From: Ezakiella sp.
GTDB taxonomy: Bacteria > Bacillota > Clostridia > Tissierellales > Peptoniphilaceae
Reading direction: 5' to 3'
NCBI GenBank assembly: GCA_022778715.1
Contig: JALFRW010000005.1
Location: 186,001-250,000 of the forward strand
Length of the DNA: 64,000 bases
Part shown: positions 60,249 to 64,000 of the stretch, piece by piece
Layout of the letters: each line of letters begins with the position of its first letter
Numbering within the stretch: the stretch's first letter is position 1
The notes under the pieces: model-generated
Told to the model about the DNA's origin: nothing
What the model saw: only the letters and a program-made list of their open reading frames with translations
Databases searched by the model: none
Program-made: the position numbers and the translations under genes

Positions 60249-62822
60249 ATGGAAAACAATTATACTATTAAAACTGTTGAAGCACTAAATGATGCTGTTA
60301 ATTTGCGTAAGGAATATGGAAACGCAGAGATTAAGCCGGTGCATTTGTTTTTGGCAAGCTTAAATATTGAGAGCGTTATTAGTTTAGTTTTATCAAAGCT
60401 TAATGTAAATATTAATGAAATTAGAAAAGATACCACGGATATTGTTGAAAATTTAGCCAAAACTTCCGGCGGTGGAAATTATATGTCACGAGATTTGGAC
60501 GAGGTTATGAAAGATGCCGACAAGATTAGGTCGGATATGAAAGATGAATACCTAAGCCTTGACCATATTTTGCTTGCAATGATCAATAAGCCGTTTGAGC
60601 TTAAGGAAATTTTTAAAAAATATAATATTAACAAAAACAATGTTTTGGAGGTGCTTATGAATATTAGAGGTAATCAAAATATAAATACAGACAATCCGGA
60701 ATCCACTTTGGACGCATTAAATCGTTTTGGCAGAGATTTAGTTAAAATTGCAAGAGAGGGAAAAATGGATCCTGTGATTGGCAGGGACGAAGAGATTAGA
60801 GATGTTATTAGAATTTTGTCGAGAAGGACGAAGAACAATCCTGTCTTGATTGGCGAGCCGGGCGTTGGTAAAACTGCAATTGTGGAAGGACTTGCACAAA
60901 GGATTGTGAAAAACGATGTGCCAACAGGTCTTCGCGATAAGACAATTTACGAGCTGGATATGGGCGCTTTGATTGCCGGAGCTAAATACAGAGGCGAATT
61001 TGAAGAGAGATTAAAGAGTGTTTTAAATGAAGTGAAAAAGAGCGATGGAAAGATAATTTTGTTTATAGACGAAATTCATAACATCGTGGGCGCCGGTAAG
61101 AGCGAAGGGGCAATGGATGCTGGCAACCTCTTAAAACCAATGCTTGCTCGTGGCGAACTTCACACAATCGGGGCTACTACTTTGGATGAGTACAGAGAGT
61201 ACATCGAAAAGGATGCTGCGCTTGAAAGAAGATTTCAAAAGGTTTATGTGGGCGAGCCATCTGTCGAGGACACGATTTCTATTTTAAGAGGACTTAAAGA
61301 AAAATATGAAGTGCACCACGGAATCAGAATTTCTGACGGCGCGGTGATTGCTGCCGCAACGATGAGTGCAAGATATATTTCTGACAGATTTTTGCCGGAT
61401 AAGGCAATCGACTTGATGGATGAAGCGAGCGCTCTTGTGAGAACGCAAATTGACTCCAGTCCGGTTGAGATTGATGAGTATGAAAGAAAGATTCTGCAAC
61501 TTGAAATTGAGAGAGAAGCGTTGAAGAAAGAAACAGACGAGGCTTCCATGAAGAGACTCGATAATATAGAAAAAGAAATTGCAGATAACAAGAAAAAATA
61601 CGAAGCCCTCCGCGAAAAATGGGAAGAAGAAAAGAGCGAGATTGAAAAGGTTAAAAAAGTTAAAACAGAAATCGATGAAGTGAAGACTCAAATTGAGCAA
61701 GCTGAAAGAAATTATGATTTGGAAAAATCAAGTGAACTCAAGTTTGGACGTTTGCCAAAGCTCATGGAAGAGCTTAAAAAGCTGAACGAAAATTCAGATA
61801 AAGATAAGCTTTTAACAATGGAAGTGACTGAAGATACTATTGCACAAGTGGTGAATGAATGGACGGGCATTCCTGTGGCAAAGCTCACTTCAACTGACCG
61901 AGAAAAGCTGCTTCATTTGGGAGATGAGCTTCATAAGAGAGTAATTGGCCAAGACGAAGCTGTGGAAAATATTGTGGATGCAATTTTAAGAAGCAGAGCA
62001 GGACTTCAAAATCAAAATAGACCTGTGGGCAGCTTTATTTTTCTAGGACCAACCGGTGTGGGCAAGACAGAGCTTTCGAAAGCTTTAAGCGAATATTTGT
62101 TTGATGACGAAAAGAACATGGTTCGAATCGACATGAGTGAATATATGGAAAAATTCTCAGTGTCACGATTGATTGGTGCGCCTCCGGGATATGTAGGCTA
62201 CGAAGAAGGGGGTCAACTAACTGAAGCAGTGAGACGTCGTCCATATTCTGTAGTGCTTTTTGATGAAATCGAGAAGGCTCATCCGGATGTGTTTAATCTG
62301 CTTTTGCAAGTACTGGACGATGGCAGACTTACCGACAACAGAGGTAGGGTGGTCGATTTTACAAACACGATTTTAATTATGACTTCAAACATCGGTTCAC
62401 CACTTTTGCTCGGCGGAGTTGATGAAGAGGGAAACATTAAAGAAGATGTGAAAAACAAAGTGATGGAAGAGTTAAGAAACAATTTCAGACCTGAGTTTTT
62501 AAACCGTGTGGACGGAATTGTTATGTTTAAACCGCTCACCGTGGATAATATGTACAAGATTATAGATATTTCGATTAACAGTTTAAACGGAAGACTCGCT
62601 GACAGAGGGATTGTTTTGCATTTAGATGAAAGTGCAAAAGAATTTATTATAAGTCAAAGTTACGATCCAAATTACGGCGCAAGACCTATTAAGAGATACA
62701 TTTCAACAGTAATTGAAACTGAACTCGCAAAGAGAATTATCAAGGGAGACATTGTGGATAACAGCGATGTGGACGTTAGTGCAAAAGACGAAAAATTAAA
62801 TTACGAAGTGAGAAGAGGTTAA
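60249..62822 (+). CDS. clpB: ATP-dependent disaggregase ClpB
   Basis: The 857-residue Hsp100 protein has an N-domain (1-150), AAA1 with Walker A GEPGVGKT (202-209), the coiled-coil middle domain (about 400-520, REKWEEEKSEIEKVKK) that distinguishes ClpB from ClpC/ClpA, and AAA2 with GPTGVGKT (600-607) and RIDMSEYMEKFSVSRLIGAPPGYVGY. It lacks the ClpP-binding loop tripeptide of ClpA/X as far as I can see. It threads aggregated protein through its pore with DnaK/J. The CtsR site in front of cbpA should control both genes. Confidence 0.95.
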   Translation: MENNYTIKTVEALNDAVNLRKEYGNAEIKPVHLFLASLNIESVISLVLSKLNVNINEIRKDTTDIVENLAKTSGGGNYMSRDLDEVMKDADKIRSDMKDEYLSLDHILLAMINKPFELKEIFKKYNINKNNVLEVLMNIRGNQNINTDNPESTLDALNRFGRDLVKIAREGKMDPVIGRDEEIRDVIRILSRRTKNNPVLIGEPGVGKTAIVEGLAQRIVKNDVPTGLRDKTIYELDMGALIAGAKYRGEFEERLKSVLNEVKKSDGKIILFIDEIHNIVGAGKSEGAMDAGNLLKPMLARGELHTIGATTLDEYREYIEKDAALERRFQKVYVGEPSVEDTISILRGLKEKYEVHHGIRISDGAVIAAATMSARYISDRFLPDKAIDLMDEASALVRTQIDSSPVEIDEYERKILQLEIEREALKKETDEASMKRLDNIEKEIADNKKKYEALREKWEEEKSEIEKVKKVKTEIDEVKTQIEQAERNYDLEKSSELKFGRLPKLMEELKKLNENSDKDKLLTMEVTEDTIAQVVNEWTGIPVAKLTSTDREKLLHLGDELHKRVIGQDEAVENIVDAILRSRAGLQNQNRPVGSFIFLGPTGVGKTELSKALSEYLFDDEKNMVRIDMSEYMEKFSVSRLIGAPPGYVGYEEGGQLTEAVRRRPYSVVLFDEIEKAHPDVFNLLLQVLDDGRLTDNRGRVVDFTNTILIMTSNIGSPLLLGGVDEEGNIKEDVKNKVMEELRNNFRPEFLNRVDGIVMFKPLTVDNMYKIIDISINSLNGRLADRGIVLHLDESAKEFIISQSYDPNYGARPIKRYISTVIETELAKRIIKGDIVDNSDVDVSAKDEKLNYEVRRG

Positions 62823-62842
62823 GATTTCTTAACCTCTTTTAG
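62813..62842 (+). terminator. Intrinsic terminator overlapping the clpB stop
   Basis: AAGAGGTTAAG-ATTT-CTTAACCTCTT followed by TTAGTTT; the stop codon lies within the stem. Confidence 0.9.
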
Positions 62843-62886
62843 TTTAAAATGCCCATTTCGGGGTAAAATTTAATTGAGGTGTTAAA

Positions 62887-63153
62887 ATGAAAATAACGTT
62901 GACAAAAAATGCGAAAATTAGATTTCATGAATTAAATCCAAAATACGTGAGAATATATATTGTAAAATTCTCATGATGTGGTGCTACTCTGGGCGTGCTC
63001 CCGGATGAACTACGCGATAATGACGAGCTTATCGAAACAGAAGGAATCAAATTTATCATCAACAGGGATGTGCTTGAAGTCGTGGAAAGAGACGTCAAAA
63101 TTGATTTCATTCCAGAAGGTTTGAGGCGCGGTTTCAAAGTGTTTTTAGATTAA
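62887..63153 (+). CDS. HesB/IscA-like selenoprotein with in-frame UGA (Sec30)
   Basis: ATG 62887 lies after TTGAGGTG and opens an 88-codon frame with one internal TGA at 62974-62976 and a TAA end. The translation is MKITLTKNAKIRFHEL.., KFS-U-CGATLGVLPDEL.., ending RRGFKVFLD. The layout follows IscA/HesB proteins, with U-C-G at the first metal-binding Cys site. HesB-like selenoproteins with this UCG motif are a described family. Eighteen bases after the TGA, TCTGGG-CGTGCT-CCCGGA forms a 6-bp hairpin with a GU-containing loop, right where a bacterial SECIS should be. The ORF track misses the gene because it stops at TGA. The role is probably redox or FeS/thiol related. The final Cys-Gly-Cys of IscA is absent. 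A pseudogene is less likely given the intact frame and hairpin. Confidence 0.8.
62988..63005 (+). promoter_or_regulatory. Candidate bacterial SECIS element
   Basis: UCUGGG-CGUGCU-CCCGGA: 6-bp stem (one U-G pair), 6-base loop containing GU, loop starting 18 bases after the UGA. SelB-binding hairpins in bacteria lie 16-37 bases after the UGA with a small apical loop. Confidence 0.6.
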
Positions 63154-63164
63154 TAATAATGAAA

Positions 63165-63190
63165 AATCACTTGTATTAATCACTTGTATT
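63165..63190 (+). repeat. Perfect tandem 13-bp repeat in the pncB promoter
   Basis: AATCACTTGTATT occurs twice with no spacer, covering the -35 hexamer. It may be a regulator site or a simple duplication. Confidence 0.7.
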
Positions 63191-63200
63191 ATGGTATAAT
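63171..63200 (+). promoter_or_regulatory. Promoter of pncB
   Basis: TTGTAT (63171-63176), 18 bases, TATAAT (63195-63200), followed by the AAGGGGG site of pncB. Confidence 0.7.
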
Positions 63201-63218
63201 ACTAACAAGGGGGTTAAT

Positions 63219-64000
63219 ATGGAAAATCTTGAACGCAATTTAACTCTTTTAGCTGACTTTTATGAATTTACAATGGCAAATGGTTATATCAAGCTCGGAA
63301 GAGGAGATAAAACAGGATATTTTGATTATTTCTTTAGAAGAGTGCCGGATGACGGCGGATATGCCATTTTTGCGGGACTAACTCAACTGATTGAGTATTT
63401 AGAAAATTTGAAATTTAACGATGAAGATATAGAGTATTTTAAGAGCAAGGGAATTTTCTCTGACGAATTTTTGCAAACGATGAGAAATTTCAAATTTACT
63501 TGCGATGTTTGGGCGGTGAAGGAAGGTTCAGTAATTTTCCCACACGAACCAATTGTTACAGTTAAAGGGCCGCTCTATCAAGTTCAAATGATTGAGACGA
63601 TGCTTTTGTTAATTTTAAATCACCAATCTCTTGTGGCAACAAAGACATCTAGGATTGTGCGAGTGGCAAATGGCAGAGATGTGAGTGAATTTGGAAGCAG
63701 GCGTGCGCACGGAGCTGACGCTGCAAACTATGGAGCAAGGGCGGCATATATCGGAGGGGCGGTAGCAAGTGCCAATGCATATGCCGATAGACATATGGGG
63801 ATTCCTGCAACGGGCACAATGGCTCACTCGTGGGTGCAAAGTTTTGACTCGGAGCTTGAAGCTTTTCGCGCTTATGCAGAAGTTTATCCGGATAGCTGTT
63901 TGCTACTTGTTGACACGTACGATGTGCTTAGGTCCGGAGTTCCGCATGCAATTAAAGTGTTTGATGAGCTGAAAGCAAAAAATCACAAACCGATCGGTGT
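63219..64000 (+). CDS. pncB: Nicotinate phosphoribosyltransferase, N-terminal part (3' end outside window)
   Basis: The frame is open from ATG 63219 (AAGGGGGTT upstream) to the end of the window, 260 codons. It reads LTLLADFYEFTMANGYIKLG, GYAIFAGLTQLIEYL, then the active-site blocks TKTSRIVRVA, EFGSRRAHGADAANYGARAAYIGG, GTMAHSWVQSF and LLVDTYDVLRSG. These are diagnostic of nicotinate phosphoribosyltransferases of the Gram-positive type (about 480 residues). It makes nicotinate mononucleotide for NadD, which is encoded at 27.7 kb. The gene has its own promoter with an unusual tandem repeat. The track shows only antisense and short shadows because no stop is reached. Confidence 0.95.
   Translation, partial: MENLERNLTLLADFYEFTMANGYIKLGRGDKTGYFDYFFRRVPDDGGYAIFAGLTQLIEYLENLKFNDEDIEYFKSKGIFSDEFLQTMRNFKFTCDVWAVKEGSVIFPHEPIVTVKGPLYQVQMIETMLLLILNHQSLVATKTSRIVRVANGRDVSEFGSRRAHGADAANYGARAAYIGGAVASANAYADRHMGIPATGTMAHSWVQSFDSELEAFRAYAEVYPDSCLLLVDTYDVLRSGVPHAIKVFDELKAKNHKPIG

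Noticed and set aside
62974-62976. TGA read as a true stop, making the HesB-like gene a pseudogene or sequencing error
   Set aside because: The frame stays open on both sides with family-like residues, the context is S-U-C-G as in known HesB-like selenoproteins, and a correctly placed hairpin follows.

Overview
The window looks like chromosome from an anaerobic, low-GC Gram-positive bacterium. The evidence is an electron-bifurcating-type [FeFe] hydrogenase, AT-rich spacers, AGGAGG-type ribosome binding sites, LPXTG-anchored pili with class C sortases, and Firmicutes-type L21/Prp/L27 and S6-SSB-S18 gene orders. A Tissierellia/Peptoniphilaceae-like host (relatives of Peptoniphilus, Anaerococcus, Finegoldia, Parvimonas) is my inference, not something the sequence proves. 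I saw no transposase, integrase, phage gene or CRISPR array.

Layout. 1-2160: the end of a NuoF/HndC-like flavoprotein and a complete HydA/HndD hydrogenase. 2398-2482: tRNA-Leu(GAG) on the minus strand. 2624-9379: a tight four-gene operon with a GCS2-type glutamate-cysteine ligase, a glutathionylspermidine-synthase-like ATP-grasp ligase, an ABC ATPase and a very large coiled-coil FtsX-type permease. 9734-17421: single metabolic genes (cysteine desulfidase family, ispE, PLP decarboxylase, pta, sirtuin, uracil permease), mostly separated by good terminators. 17515-24743: an overlapping operon with a NusG-II protein, Gx transporter, radC, mreC, mreD, an oversized PBP2 and a short RNase E/G-like protein. 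24872-29610: rplU-prp-rpmA, then obgE-yhbY-nadD-yqeK-rsfS-ridA. 30062-33943: an AI-2E family transporter and alaS.

34499-56273 is a 22-kb pilus locus. It holds a 4407-residue mosaic tip adhesin (YPATG), a backbone pilin (IPQTG, with a VYPK pilin motif), a small LPKTG pilin with a proline-rich stalk, and three sortases. The first sortase carries an unusual charged cytoplasmic tail of about 580 residues. The adhesin has a thioester-type domain in which the bond-forming Cys appears to be Ser, and a vWA-like domain without MIDAS residues.

56645-57656 is rpsF-ssb-rpsR. A secreted transglutaminase-like protein follows on the minus strand. Then comes a cbpA-clpB heat-shock operon with a good match to the CtsR operator. 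An 88-codon HesB/IscA-like gene with an in-frame UGA (apparent selenoprotein, split in the ORF track) follows, and the start of pncB closes the window.

The strongest candidates for new biology are the pilus locus (tailed sortase, chemically altered adhesin domains), the thiol-ligase/ABC-exporter operon, and the small selenoprotein.
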